A stretch of 64,000 nucleotides of DNA, from positions 388,817 through 452,816 of the forward strand of contig QANU01068867.1 in the NCBI GenBank assembly GCA_003254905.1, written 5' to 3'. The stretch is from Nissolia schottii (lineage: Eukaryota; Streptophyta; Magnoliopsida; Fabales; Fabaceae). The position numbers and the translations under genes are program-made. Positions 33,678 to 44,115 of this stretch are shown here, piece by piece. The notes under the pieces were generated by a model that was given only the letters and a program-made list of their open reading frames with translations, ran no database searches and was not told the origin of the DNA. Numbering within the stretch: position 1 is the stretch's first letter; every line of letters begins with the position of its first letter.

Positions 33678-36148
33678 TCCTCCCCTTCTTCGAAAGGAGT
33701 CGTCCTCGACTCTTCAAAGTCTGCATCAAAATAAGGGGACAGATCAGAAACATTGAATGTTGCACTCATACCATACTCACCTGGCAGCTCAAGCTTGTAG
33801 GCATTGTCGTTCTTCTTTGTCAATTCATTCAAAGGGGCTGCTATAGTGTTGAAATCCCTCACAAACCGCCTATAGAAACTTGCAAGGCCATGAAAACTTC
33901 TCACTTGTCCAACATTAGTGGGTGTTGGCCATTCTTGGATGGTTTTGACTTTCTCTTCATCCATTGTTATACCTACATTACTTATGGTTATGTTATTGAT
34001 GGCTCTACAATCTATGCACATCCTCCATGTTCCATCCTTTTTGGGCACAAGTAGGATTGGAACTGCACAAGGACTGACACTTTCCCTCACATATCCTTTG
34101 TTCATCAATTCTTGGACTTGTCTTTGAATCTCCTTGGTTTCTTCTGGATTTGTGCGGTATGCTGGACGGTTAGGCAATGAGGCTCCAGGAATTAGATCAA
34201 TTTGATGTTCTATTCCTCTTACTGGTGGCAATCCCGGTGGTATCTCATTGGGAAAGACATCATCATATTCCTGCAAAAGAGATGAAATGGCACTAGGCAA
34301 AGATGTTACATCATTAGTGCTCAACATTGCCTCCTTGTACAAAAGAACTAGGAGGGTTTGGTGACAGTTCAAGGCTTGCTTAACATCACTCTTTCTTGCC
34401 AATAGCAAACTTTTCTCTCTGTCTTCTTTTTCTCTTTTTTCTCTCAAGTTCCCCTCTTGTTTTCCACTCATTATTTTTGTTTTCTCATTTTCTTTCTCTT
34501 TTTTTCTTCTTTCACTCTCATTTTTCTTTTCTCTCTTTATTTGATCTTCTAAAATCTGTTTAGGTGCCATGGGAAGAAGGGTGATAGGTTCCCCTTTTAG
34601 TACAAAAGAATAACGGTTGAGGAAACCATCATGTGTGACTTTTCTATCAAACTGCCATGGCCTACCTAGCAAGAGATGACAAGCTTGCATGGGCACAACA
34701 TCACAAAGTACTTCATCTTTATATTTCCCAATAGAAAATGGTACTTGCACCTGCTTGGTTACCTTCAATTCTCCACAGTCATTGAGCCATTGAAGTCTAT
34801 ATGGATGATTGTGCTTCAATGTAGGAAGGCTTAATTTTTCTACTAATTCAACACTTGCCACATTGCTACAGCTACCACCATCAATGATTACACTACATAC
34901 CTTATCTTGAATTAGGCAGCATGTATGAAACAAGTTTTCCCTTTGATTATTTTCATCCTCCTTTAGTTGAATGCTAAGTGCTCTTCTAGCAACAAGAAGT
35001 TCTCCCTCTACAGCATTTTCTCCAACATCATCTTCATTGGAAAGCTCTTCTTCATCATCTATTGCCTCTTCTTCGGTCTCCCAATCACCATGATTGTTGA
35101 TTATCATTGTGCGCTTATTAGGACACTCACTTGAGATGTGACCTCTTCCTTGGCATTTGAAACACCTTATGTCACGGTTCCTTGAATAATTAGCTTCAAT
35201 TGGATTTTTCTTTGGTAGGGCCGCAACTGGATCAACTTTCTTTGAACTAACTTCTTTTGAATTAGAGGAAGATGGAAGGTTATTCTTTGAATTTTGCTTC
35301 CAAGAATTAAAAGTACCTGAGTTGGAACTTTTTTTGGCATTACTCCTTCTCCTGAGTTGTTGCTCCACCTTTATGGCTTGATGTACCATTTCCTGAAGCT
35401 CTACATAATGGTGCATCTCCACAACATCAGCTATATCTCGGTTGAGACCATGCAAGAATCGAGCCATTGTTGCTTCTCTGTCCTCCATAATGTTGGCTCT
35501 AATCATGGCAATCTCCATCTCCTTGTGGTACTCATCTGCACTCCTTGATCCTTGGGTAAGACGCTGCAGTTTGTTGTGAAGCTCTCTATGGTAATAAGAT
35601 GGAACAAATCTTCTTCTCATGATTGCCTTCATTTCATCCCAAGTAGCAATAGGTTGTTCTCCATACCTATTTCTCTCCTTTTGAATCTGGTCCCACCAAA
35701 TAAGAGCATAATTAGTAAATTCAATGGCAGCAAGTATTACCTTTTTCCTTTCAGAATATTGGTGACACGAGAAAATTTGTTCAACTCGCATCTCCCACTC
35801 CAAATAGGCGTCCGGATCATTTTTGCCTTGAAATGAAGGAATTTTGAGTTTAACTCCTCCTAGATTTTCTTCTCTATTTCTATGCCTCCTTTGATTAGTA
35901 TGACGCCTCCTTCTTCTTAAATGATGATCTTCATCCTCCTCGATTTGGCTCACCCTATTTGTATGAGACGATCCATCATGACTAGAATTGTTTGAAGGAT
36001 TATGTCTAGCAGCACCTCGATTCTCCATTTGGTCCATTCTTTCATGAAGTTCTTCAAATTTGCTATTCCATAATCTTTCAAGTTGTCCTACTAGTTCTTG
36101 CATTTGGATAGGTGCTAACCCGTGTGCATTTTCTTCATTCCCTGCCAT
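33494..36148 (-). CDS. Gag-protease-partial RT polyprotein of non-autonomous gypsy element
   Basis: This is one uninterrupted frame of 884 residues. Residues 1-~320 are Gag-like: an Arg/His-rich segment, then the retrotransposon gag core (FQGKNDPDAYLEWE, RRFVPSYYHRELHNKL, FLHGLNRDIADVV). The zinc knuckle CFKCQGRGHISSEC is at ~328-341. A protease-like region has the motif DGGSCSNV (~422). A long Lys/Glu linker precedes the RT N-terminus (RPAYRTNPEETKEIQ, VPKKDGTWRMCIDCRAINN). At ~716 the sequence jumps to the segment that normally follows the RT palm (VKTIQEWPTPTNVGQVRSF, GLASFYRRFVRDF) and then to the integrase tail (MSATFNVSDLSPY). The YxDD motif, RNase H and integrase core are absent. The tail (from about residue 824) is read through the polypurine tract and into the LTR. 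Confidence 0.9.
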   Translation of the reverse strand: MAGNEENAHGLAPIQMQELVGQLERLWNSKFEELHERMDQMENRGAARHNPSNNSSHDGSSHTNRVSQIEEDEDHHLRRRRRHTNQRRHRNREENLGGVKLKIPSFQGKNDPDAYLEWEMRVEQIFSCHQYSERKKVILAAIEFTNYALIWWDQIQKERNRYGEQPIATWDEMKAIMRRRFVPSYYHRELHNKLQRLTQGSRSADEYHKEMEIAMIRANIMEDREATMARFLHGLNRDIADVVEMHHYVELQEMVHQAIKVEQQLRRRSNAKKSSNSGTFNSWKQNSKNNLPSSSNSKEVSSKKVDPVAALPKKNPIEANYSRNRDIRCFKCQGRGHISSECPNKRTMIINNHGDWETEEEAIDDEEELSNEDDVGENAVEGELLVARRALSIQLKEDENNQRENLFHTCCLIQDKVCSVIIDGGSCSNVASVELVEKLSLPTLKHNHPYRLQWLNDCGELKVTKQVQVPFSIGKYKDEVLCDVVPMQACHLLLGRPWQFDRKVTHDGFLNRYSFVLKGEPITLLPMAPKQILEDQIKREKKNESERRKKEKENEKTKIMSGKQEGNLREKREKEDREKSLLLARKSDVKQALNCHQTLLVLLYKEAMLSTNDVTSLPSAISSLLQEYDDVFPNEIPPGLPPVRGIEHQIDLIPGASLPNRPAYRTNPEETKEIQRQVQELMNKGYVRESVSPCAVPILLVPKKDGTWRMCIDCRAINNITISNVGITMDEEKVKTIQEWPTPTNVGQVRSFHGLASFYRRFVRDFNTIAAPLNELTKKNDNAYKLELPGEYGMSATFNVSDLSPYFDADFEESRTTPFEEGEDDMNSAIKSIDQVQVDGGPMTRGRMRRIQEIVNKEVLALNNQWQSENTSPKEVMIIQAQNQ

Positions 36149-36591
36149 GTTAATGAAAAATAGAAAAAAAAATAGGACCTCACCAAATTATCACAACAAA
36201 GTGTTTTCACTCTTGAATTTTACCACTCGTGTTTACGCTTCACTCTTAATAATCTCACAACTCTCAAATCACTCAATATCTTCAAAAGCTCTTATGCAAC
36301 CTAAATCCTTATATGACTCAAAATGCCAATTACTCAACTTCAACCAATTATAATGAAGTGGCTGGTCTAATTGTTACAACGGTGGGTTGGAAAGGTAGTA
36401 TAAGAAGAAAACTAGGAAATTAAGGAAGAACAAAGAAACCACAAAATTCTGGAAACAAAAGATAATAACTCAAATAAGTACCAGATTTTTTTTCTCTTTT
36501 TTTTCGTTTTTTTCAGTTTTTTTTTGCTTCTTTTTTTTTTTTCAATTGTGGAACAGAAACTGAATTTTTTTTTCCTACCGTGTCAACCACA

Positions 36592-36603
36592 GCTCTGATA
36601 CCA
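36592..36603 (-). promoter_or_regulatory. Primer binding site, initiator Met tRNA
   Basis: TGGTATCAGAGC on the minus strand starts two bases inside the 5' LTR. It is complementary to the 3' end of plant initiator methionine tRNA, the usual primer of many plant LTR elements. Confidence 0.92.
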
Positions 36604-36605
36604 AA

Positions 36606-37579
36606 TGATATGAACCTCTAGAGGAATTTGGCCCAATCTTCACGGCGTAGGCAAAACAATAAGGAATTCAAATAAAACGAACAATTGAACAGAGGGATAT
36701 GAGCAAACACTCCAGATTTGGGAAGGGAAAATTGGGAGTGATAGACCCTAAGTTTGTGGAGTTCAATGACCTAACAATGGTAATTAGCCAACCAATGTTA
36801 AAAGGGAACGTGACATGCTAATTAGACGATTGTTCAACCATGAACACAATTAAACCAAACCACACAACAACGCACCTGGGTTGAAGCACGAATTGGGGGC
36901 TTTTGGAAGTTTGAATCACCAACCTTATAAAGAAGATTGACAAGACAAGGTCTCACAAGAGCAAAAGAAGATATAATAAAAACTCTCCCAATGGGAGAAA
37001 GAATTCTGAAAATTCAGATTGTATTTCACATCAAGGATGCCTTATGAATTACAAAGTTCTCCTATTTATAGGACTTATTAGAACCCTTTTAAATCACCAC
37101 TATTCTGAAATTTATTGGTCACTATTTAACATTGATTACCCACTACATTATAAGCCACTAAAAACCATGCACTAAAATTCCACCTCCCAAAGTTAAATGC
37201 TCCACTAATAAAATTGGCTGTTAACTTCACCAACGAAAATGGCCACCTAAAAGACTTCGTTTGGTCTTCTTGTCTTCATGGAAGTTGAAGCATTTTGTCT
37301 TAGCTTTCAAATGGCACCGGTTTCATCTTAATTGGATTACTACAGCCCAAGTTATGACCCAATTATCACAGGCTGCTCAAAGTCCAACGACAACATTATT
37401 GGTTTTGGGCTTGGATGATCATTACTTCTTTTGGGCTTGTATTTTCAGATTGCCATTGATTATTTAGAGCCAATATTTCTTTATTAACTATTTCTTGTAT
37501 TCTTCTCATCCTTCCCCTTGTCATTGGGCCCCCATCTACTTGGACTTGGTCAATTGACTTGATGGCTGGGTTCATATCA
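36606..37579 (-). repeat. 5' LTR of non-autonomous gypsy element
   Basis: This 974 bp LTR starts TGATATGAAC on the minus strand at 37579 and ends GTTCATATCA at 36606. It is the longer, undeleted member of the pair. Confidence 0.93.
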
Positions 37580-38294
37580 TCGAGTTATAGATGTCGATCG
37601 CGCATTCTTTGTTCTGATCTCGGTGGAGGGACTGAATGCGGGCTCGCTGCCATGCCGCGGAGTGATGTTTTTCCGTGTAGTGTTGTCCGTGGAGGTAATG
37701 GGTTGTTGTGACTCAGGGCTCTATTATCGGAGATGTGGCGTTTGGGGATCCTTGATGGGACATGCTTCTCATCGCGGGAGATTTTGGTGCCGTTGATTGT
37801 AAACATGTGGCGAGGGTGCGGCTGATGGGTACTCGAGGCAGGGATGTAATGATGCCTTTGGAGGGAAAACGCCTCATTTTTCGCGCTCCATTGATGCCTT
37901 GGTACGATTTTCAAATTTACTTTTCTAAAACGTCTCGCATGCGAAGGCACCCCAACCGTCTCGCAGCCTCTTCATTTCCTATTATTTTCTTCATAAGTTC
38001 TTTCCCTAGCCCTTCTGCGACTCTTTCCATTCTCTGCGTCAAAACATTTTCTTGTTTTTCTGCCTATACTCTGAGGCATTTCTTCTCTTGAGGTGATTTA
38101 TTCCGAGGGCTTGTTACTCCTGTGTGGAGGGTTTCTTTTCCTGCCTTCATCTTCTACTTCAATCCCGTAAGTGATTCTGTTACTTTTTCCTTTCTTCTTT
38201 GTTGCCATTGCGCCTCTGTTCTTGTGACTCGATTTTTTGTTTTTGCTTGTTTTGCTACGGTTATGCTATTTTTCTATTGTTATTGGGTTATCTT
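37580..38294 (+). other. Tat-element region upstream of its antisense ORF
   Basis: This GC-richer DNA belongs to the large Tat element. A pyrimidine-rich stretch (about 37975-38090) and a possible splice donor at 38167 (CCC|GTAAGT) precede the + strand ORF at 41665, so it could hold the promoter and 5' UTR of that antisense transcript. The 3.3 kb element at 38295 now separates the two. The promoter role is inferred. Confidence 0.4.
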
Positions 38295-39344
38295 TGTAAC
38301 ACCCCTACTTTCAGCTTACGCTCTAATCGTAACACTGATTATAGGGTTGTTATCTGCTTGGCTGAGGTTACTTTTAGCCCCTACTTTTAGCTTAGAAAAT
38401 ATTTCTTACTCGAAAATACGGACCGTTTTGAAATTTTTCTCACATCCTTACCAGTTTACAAATTTAGAGCCATACGCGTTAATGAATTATACATGGATAC
38501 AAGCGATAGAGTCTTATCAGACTTAAGCGTTAGTATCCTAAAAAGTAGATCTCCAAATATTTTATAACATACATAGATGTACAATCAATCGGTCCAAAAT
38601 ACAACTGCACAGTTAAGTAATATTATAATTTACATTTACCACATTTAGTTGCCAACGGTCTGACTAAACCGTGTGACTGTTACAAACCGCTACTCTCTGT
38701 CTTGCTTGCTAGTCGACCGGTAGCTCTGGTTGCTCTTCTGCGACGTCTCGACTCAGGGGCTTCTGCTACTGTAGAAGGGTTTGTCCTCATTCCAAAGTAA
38801 ATCTGGGTCCTCGCAGTGTGCCTCGGGTTCCTGCCTGGAATCATAACGAAGTGGGGGTAAGAACAATACATCCTCAGTGGGGTCCTTCGGGGAATACCTA
38901 TTCGTTTCACTTCAATTATGATTCCGCCGCTCAGCGGGTCTCTAAGCGTCGACTCATACTAATACCCCTACTGATTATTATCCATGCTAGGCCTGAGCAG
39001 CTTTATCTACATTACTAAGTGATCGTGGGGAATTTAATCTTGCTTAACCTAGTTACTGAATCTCGTGCTTTCTAACTTAGACCATCAGGGCCTGGTGATA
39101 CTGCATCACGTACCCACGTTCTTCTACTCGAGATGTCACCTCGTGATGTTCGTTACATATAGACATATTTATACATACATATACATACAACATTCATCAA
39201 GAAATCTCTAATGCATGTCTGGGGAAAGGGGTTCTCTTACATGTCTATGGTTGCGTCCTTTTCGTTACTGGATGCCATCGCTCCCATGTAGACTGGGGGA
39301 TCGTCATCCCTTTCCAGCTACAACACGTGGTACACTAGGAGTGA

Positions 39345-39525
39345 GGCTCGTATGCGTCCGAACTTCAGGGACGACTTGCTCACTTACATCCGAACTTCGG
39401 GGACGGCGTCTGAACTTCGGGGACGACTTAATCATTCGCATCCAAACTTCGGGGATGACTTTAAGGCCTGAGTCTGAACTTCATGGACTAAATCTCTCTT
39501 TCTCATATGTCCGAACTTCGGGGAC
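39345..39525. repeat. Minisatellite with TCCGAACTTCGGGGAC core
   Basis: Six imperfect copies of tccgaacttcggggacgact occur at irregular 25-50 bp spacing inside the 3.26 kb element. The core ccgaacttcgg is itself an inverted repeat. Confidence 0.8.
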
Positions 39526-40184
39526 ATCTTACTTGTCTTTTAAATGTCATGACATAAAAGCTCAAGCGCTCCTTACTTTCTTTTCTCTCGTCCGGGTGGA
39601 AACCCGCGTTCAGATCTTTATCTGCGTAACACAATCATAACCCAGTCCGTCTCACACGGCTGGGGAGGGGCTTGTCAGGTATGACGTGCCAAGAGAGGGA
39701 TTCCTATTACATAACTATGTCATAACTTCGGGCTACTCCGACCCTCAGTGGTCGGGGCCCGTCTTTAGACTTAACTATTTTTCCTAATTTAAATTACCAC
39801 CTTTGCACATTAGTTCATTCAATTCTAGTGATCTATGGTTGCCCTAAGTCCTGTGGCAACACTGCCTCATGATGCATGCACTACTTGGTACTCATAATCT
39901 GTTCTTGTTCTCTGCACCCTTGGGTGGCTTACAGTAATGCAAATGACATTATATAACTACATAAACTTATCACATAATCATTCACTTCTTTGTGGGTATA
40001 CTTTTAAAGACGTGGTGCTGGGTTAGAACGTGCAGGCTCATGAGAACTCCTCGGCTCAAAGCTAACTTAGTAACATAGGATTCCTTAGGCCCCTTAGCGC
40101 CCTGGCTAGGTTGCTCAACGCCCATGAGGGACTCCCTGGCTACTCAGTCATCCTTGTGCCAAACCTTTCTCACGGGTTCAGGTC

Positions 40185-40375
40185 ATGTCGCTCAGTGCCT
40201 GGGCTAGGCCGCTCAGCGCACAGACCAAAAACAAGCTCAGTGGGCCAACTCAGGGTCAAGCCAATCAGCGCACCAGGGTGGCCGCTCAGCGCTCGGTCCT
40301 GCGTGAGGCCGCTCAGCGGACACGTCCTGTGCTAGGCTGCTCAGCGGGCTCGTGTGGCCGCTCAGCGGAAAAGGT
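40185..40375. repeat. Cluster of CCGCTCAGCG motifs
   Basis: About eight copies of (c)cgctcagcg, some complete as ccgctcagcgg, occur in ~190 bp. The 11-mer is an inverted repeat around its middle base. A second cluster of about ten lies at 59645-59935 in a related element. Confidence 0.8.
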
Positions 40376-41664
40376 ACAGCGTCTAAAAATCAGAATCCTT
40401 TCTTAAAGCTTACTGAGCTTCCTACACAGTTCCAACCAACACAGTTATACTTTCCTAACCTCAATATTTCTAAAAATCCTTCATGCATCATTAACTCCAT
40501 ATTTTTCTCATATTATTTCTAATTTTTCCTACTCAAAAATACATACATAACATACAGATAAAAATCCCATAGATAGGGGTGATCGGACTACCCACCTCCA
40601 AATCCAGTTTGGAAACGGTAGAAGTGAAGAGGAAAATTCCCTGAGCACTTCCATGACGGTCTTGCTATTTTTCTGGCGTCTGGCAGCAGCACAGCAGTGC
40701 ACGAACGGAGCAACAAAGCAAAGAAAAAAGGAACGAAAAAGAAAGAAACAGAAGCCGTGAAACATGAACTTCAGGGAAAAACAAAGAAATAAAGAAAGAA
40801 CCAAAGACATGAAGAAAGCCAAGAAATAAAGAAAGGAAACAAAGAAACAAATTGAAGCAGGGAGAAAAACAAAGAAAAATGAAAGAAAGAAAGAAAAAGA
40901 TGGAAAACGGCGTCAAGTGGGGGAGGGGAACGAAAACAAAGAAAAGAAACAATGAAGCAATGAAGCAAATGCTTCATAAAGAAGCAAAGATGGAAAAATG
41001 GCGTCAGGTGGGGTTATTTAATGCCCCCACCGGCCATACATATATATATATATATTAATATTATTATATCATTATTATTACTATTTATTAGGATTATTAT
41101 ATTATATAATAACATATTATATGTAAATATCTAACTATGGATAAACATGATCCTGTCAGTCCAATTTAGATCATGCTTGATCGTGTTTTTGTTGTTCGCA
41201 GTCCTGGTACTCCGCGTATGGTTATCCGAAAAATACTCCGGACATACCTTCGCGCTCTACTAATTTTTTCCTTATTAGTAGTTGAGTCCGGTAGGGGTAT
41301 TTGGGAAATTATTATTTTATTAGCGTACTTTACGGGTACTTTCGGTATCCGAAAAAATTCCTGATTGATCCGAAAATCGTCTTAAGTCTCCAAAAAATTT
41401 GTCGGTCACGAAACCTAAATTCTGAATGCTATTCATATGAGTTAAAGGGGATTCTTATGAATTAAATGCAATAATTTAATTTTCTCACCTCCATAATTAA
41501 CCCCTAATTATTTATTACACTAAATATCCGTACAGTGAAAAAGCGGGATGTTACAATTTTCGTGCGATTGTGGTTGGGTCTTGGTTGCGGGTTTTGCTCT
41601 TAGGAATATTGTTTACAGGGATTTTGCTTCTCTATCCTTTTTCAATTTTTCCAGTATTTTTGTG

Positions 41665-43441
41665 ATGGGGAGGAAGATTTATCAGGGTATGAATAGTGTG
41701 CGCCCGTTGAGGGATTCTCATGAAAGGACGTCGTACTGGTGGATAGACCCGGAAGCTTTTGCCATTCCTTCCGCGTTTGGTCGGGAGCATGTGCAGCACC
41801 TCCAGGAGGCACTGGTGCTGGCGGAGGAGGGGGTGGAAGATCATGAATATAGGATAGATGTGGCCTCTGAGGATGAGAGGGTTTATATGCTGAGGCACAG
41901 TGATACTCTACATTTTCTGTGGATGTATGAAGTGTTATTTATGTGTTTAGGGGTTAGGCTGCCTTTTACCCCCTTTGAGTGGGAAGTAATGAAGTTGTGT
42001 GTCTTTAGCCCCACGCAGCTCCATCCCAACGGTTGGGCGCTCCTCCGCGGGTTCCAAGAGGAGTGCGGCACGTTCGGAACGGTGATTAATCCCAAAGTTA
42101 CGGTGATTCCGGGGACGCAATTCCGGTATCGCAGTTGGCATACTTTCAAGGGTTACGTAGGGACGAAGGTCTTCACCCGGCGGGAGGAATCCTACCAAGA
42201 GTTTAAGTGGAGATACTTCAAGGTCTTCACAGCTCCAGGGAGAACGGCTTTCTGGGAGGGTGACCGGGACCCCGTAGTGGAAATATCCTGTTATTGGAAT
42301 AGGAACGTCCGTAATCACCGCCCGGAAAACATGTCCATGGAGGAGTTGGTACAGCGAGAGTTTTTTCTTGCTTTGTCTGGTGGGGGCCCCCTGAACGTGC
42401 GGGAGATCGTTGAGGGTTTGGACGCGGAGTCTTATCTAGGTAGTTGTTTTGCCTATTTGATTTTCTATAGTTTTTCTCTTTTTTTTGTTTTTTCACTTGT
42501 TTTGCTGATGTTGTGCAGGTTCGAGGCTCCGTGGATTGCCTGAAGCGATGAACAAGTTGACGGAACTGAACAAGCTGCTAACTATCACTAATAACCGGGA
42601 TATGGTGAAGCAGAGAGCAGCCGCGGAGAAAGCAGCCACAGAGTAGGCTCAGCGGTCTAAGTCTCCAGATCTCTTGCCGCGCATTCTGCTGTGCGGGCCG
42701 CGATGCCGTCTCCCTCCGTGGAGTCCATTCCAAGGGACGTTGCTGAGCGGACTCCGCGTTCTCCTCCAAGGAAGCGCCTTAGGTGTGCCACTTCGCAAAT
42801 CCAAGCTGAAAGGGTAGCGAGCGCGTTCGCTATGGCATACCTGGAGGACAACAACTTTTCACGCATCGCAAAGCAGAGCTACCTGTTTGGCGAGGCCCGT
42901 CAGCAACTGGAGGGGGTTTCTGTCGGTGATGCCATGTCATGGACCTTCCGTCTTTTGGGGAGGCCTCGGGTTTGCTGGCTCATGTTTTCGAGCACGTGGT
43001 CACTCGTGAGGAAGTTATGTGTGCAGAGGATGAGATTAAGAAACTAAGGGCCCAACTGGCAGTTTTTGAGGAAAGCGCCAGGGCGTTTGAAACGGCCACA
43101 GAGGAAAACGCAGCACTGGCGGAGCGAAACGGGATGCTGGCGACAGAACGGTCTGCGCTTGCTGAGGAGAGAGCCCGGTTGTTGGCCGAGGTCCGAGCTA
43201 AGGCAATAAAAAATGCTGAGGTTTTGGAGGAGGTGCGTCAGGAAGCCACGAGTGTGCGGAAGGAGTGTAGCAGGAATTTGACTCGTGCGTGAGGCTCTTC
43301 AAGGAAGTTGTTGATGCAACGTTTCAGCGCGTGATGGATCAGGTCAATCATATTGCGCCAGATATTGATTTTAACGTTGTTTTCGCGGAGAAGTATTTTG
43401 ATAAGGAGACTGGGGAGATTAAGGAGATCCCCAAGTCTTAA
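41665..43441 (+). pseudogene. Antisense ORF of the Tat element ('putative gypsy type transposon' domain), decayed
   Basis: This lies on the strand opposite to pol, between integrase and the 3' LTR. Exon 1 is 41665-42439 from MGRKIYQGMN, with blocks YWWIDPEAFAIPSAFGREHV, LPFTPFEWEVMKLC and LHPNGWALLRGFQ. It resembles the plant domain named 'putative gypsy type transposon'. An intron (42440-42518, GTAGTT...TGCAG) is followed by exon 2, which continues in frame (GSRLRGLPEAMNKLTELN) until a TAG at 42644-42646. Beyond the stop, other frames still show the C-terminal part, with a long coiled coil (EEVMCAEDEIKKLRAQLAVF, ENAALAERNGMLATERSALA). Proteins of this kind in Tat elements have no proven role. 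The stop and the frame changes make this copy a pseudogene; earlier 5' exons may exist upstream of 38295. Confidence 0.75.
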
Positions 43442-43626
43442 GTGTAATTTTTTTTCCTTGTATAAACTTTTTGTGCTTTTGGGGCATTAATGAATATTTT
43501 GATCTTGTCAGAAGTTGGTGTATGTTTATTGTTTCGTGCTTGTGTGCTTACAATTCTGTTATGGTTTCATGTAGCTTTGGCGCGAGTTAAGTTCGAAATC
43601 GATCCGCGGTATTTTTTATGTGTGCG

Positions 43627-44043
43627 ATGGTTAAGACCATGTTTAAGCGCGAATCCTTTCCGCAGTACGTTTGTATATATAATGGTTAAGACCATGTTTA
43701 AGCACGAATTCTTTCCGCGGTAGGTTTGTATCTACAATGGTTAAGACCACGTTTAAGCGCGAATTCTTTCCGTGGTACGTTTGTATATATAATGGTTTAA
43801 GACCATGTTTAAGCGCGAATTCTTTCCACGGTATGTTTCTATCTACAATGGTTAACACCACGTTTAAGCGCGAATTCTTTTCGCGGTACGTTTGTATATA
43901 TAATGGTTAAGACCACGTTTAAGCGCAAATTCTTTCTGCGGTACGTTTGTATATGTAATGGTTAAGACCATGTTTAAGCACGGATTCTTTCCGCAGTACA
44001 TTTGTATATATAATGGTTAAAACCATGTTTAAGCTCGAATTCG
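43627..44043. repeat. 55 bp tandem array inside the Tat element
   Basis: A unit starting atggttaagaccatgtttaa repeats at 43627, 43682, 43737, 43792, 43848, 43903, 43958 and 44013, so every 55 bp (one 56). There are seven full units and a partial one, with a weaker copy possibly just before. It sits between integrase and the antisense ORF, where Tat/Ogre elements are known to carry tandem repeats. Confidence 0.95.
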
Positions 44044-44115
44044 TTGGTGAATGAGAATGTTGTAAATGGAATTCGTATTCAATAAAGGCTATGTAGTCTG
44101 ATGGTACAGAATGTG

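Larger units (their letters stand above)
32715..37579 (-). mobile_element. Non-autonomous Ty3/gypsy LTR retrotransposon inserted in the Tat element
   Basis: LTRs at 32715-33677 (963 bp) and 36606-37579 (974 bp) have the inverted ends TGATATGAAC/GTTCATATCA and differ by about a dozen substitutions plus one 11 bp deletion. The minus-strand order is 5' LTR, PBS for initiator Met tRNA (36592-36603), one 884-codon ORF and a polypurine tract, then the 3' LTR. The internal region is only 2.9 kb because the RT core, RNase H and integrase are missing. CGAGTT occurs directly beside the left end and one base beyond the right end, consistent with a target duplication. It must depend on another element for reverse transcription and integration. 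Confidence 0.92.
38295..41555. mobile_element. LTR-like non-coding element, 3.26 kb (TGTAACACCC family)
   Basis: The ends are tgtaacacccc and gggatgttaca, flanked by atctt (38290-38294) and atttt (41556-41560), a 5 bp duplication with one mismatch. It shares the TGTAACAYCC ends and internal blocks (tcctactgattatta-like, gctcgtgctt, ccgctcagcg motifs) with the elements at 53592, 54115 and 61082. No ORF with a known domain is present. The best reading is a solo LTR of a long-LTR gypsy family; TGTAACACCC starts are known from Tekay/Del chromoviruses. It splits the leader of the antisense ORF. Confidence 0.75.

Noticed and set aside
37585..38526. ORFs on both strands between the gypsy element and the 3.26 kb element
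   Set aside because: They run across the 38295 insertion boundary, so they cannot be ancestral genes; no domain is visible.
40529..40977. Minus-strand hydrophobic ORFs (Phe/Leu/Ser-rich)
   Set aside because: The + strand is an A/G-rich low-complexity stretch (aaagaaagaaag type); its complement always reads as Phe/Ser/Leu.
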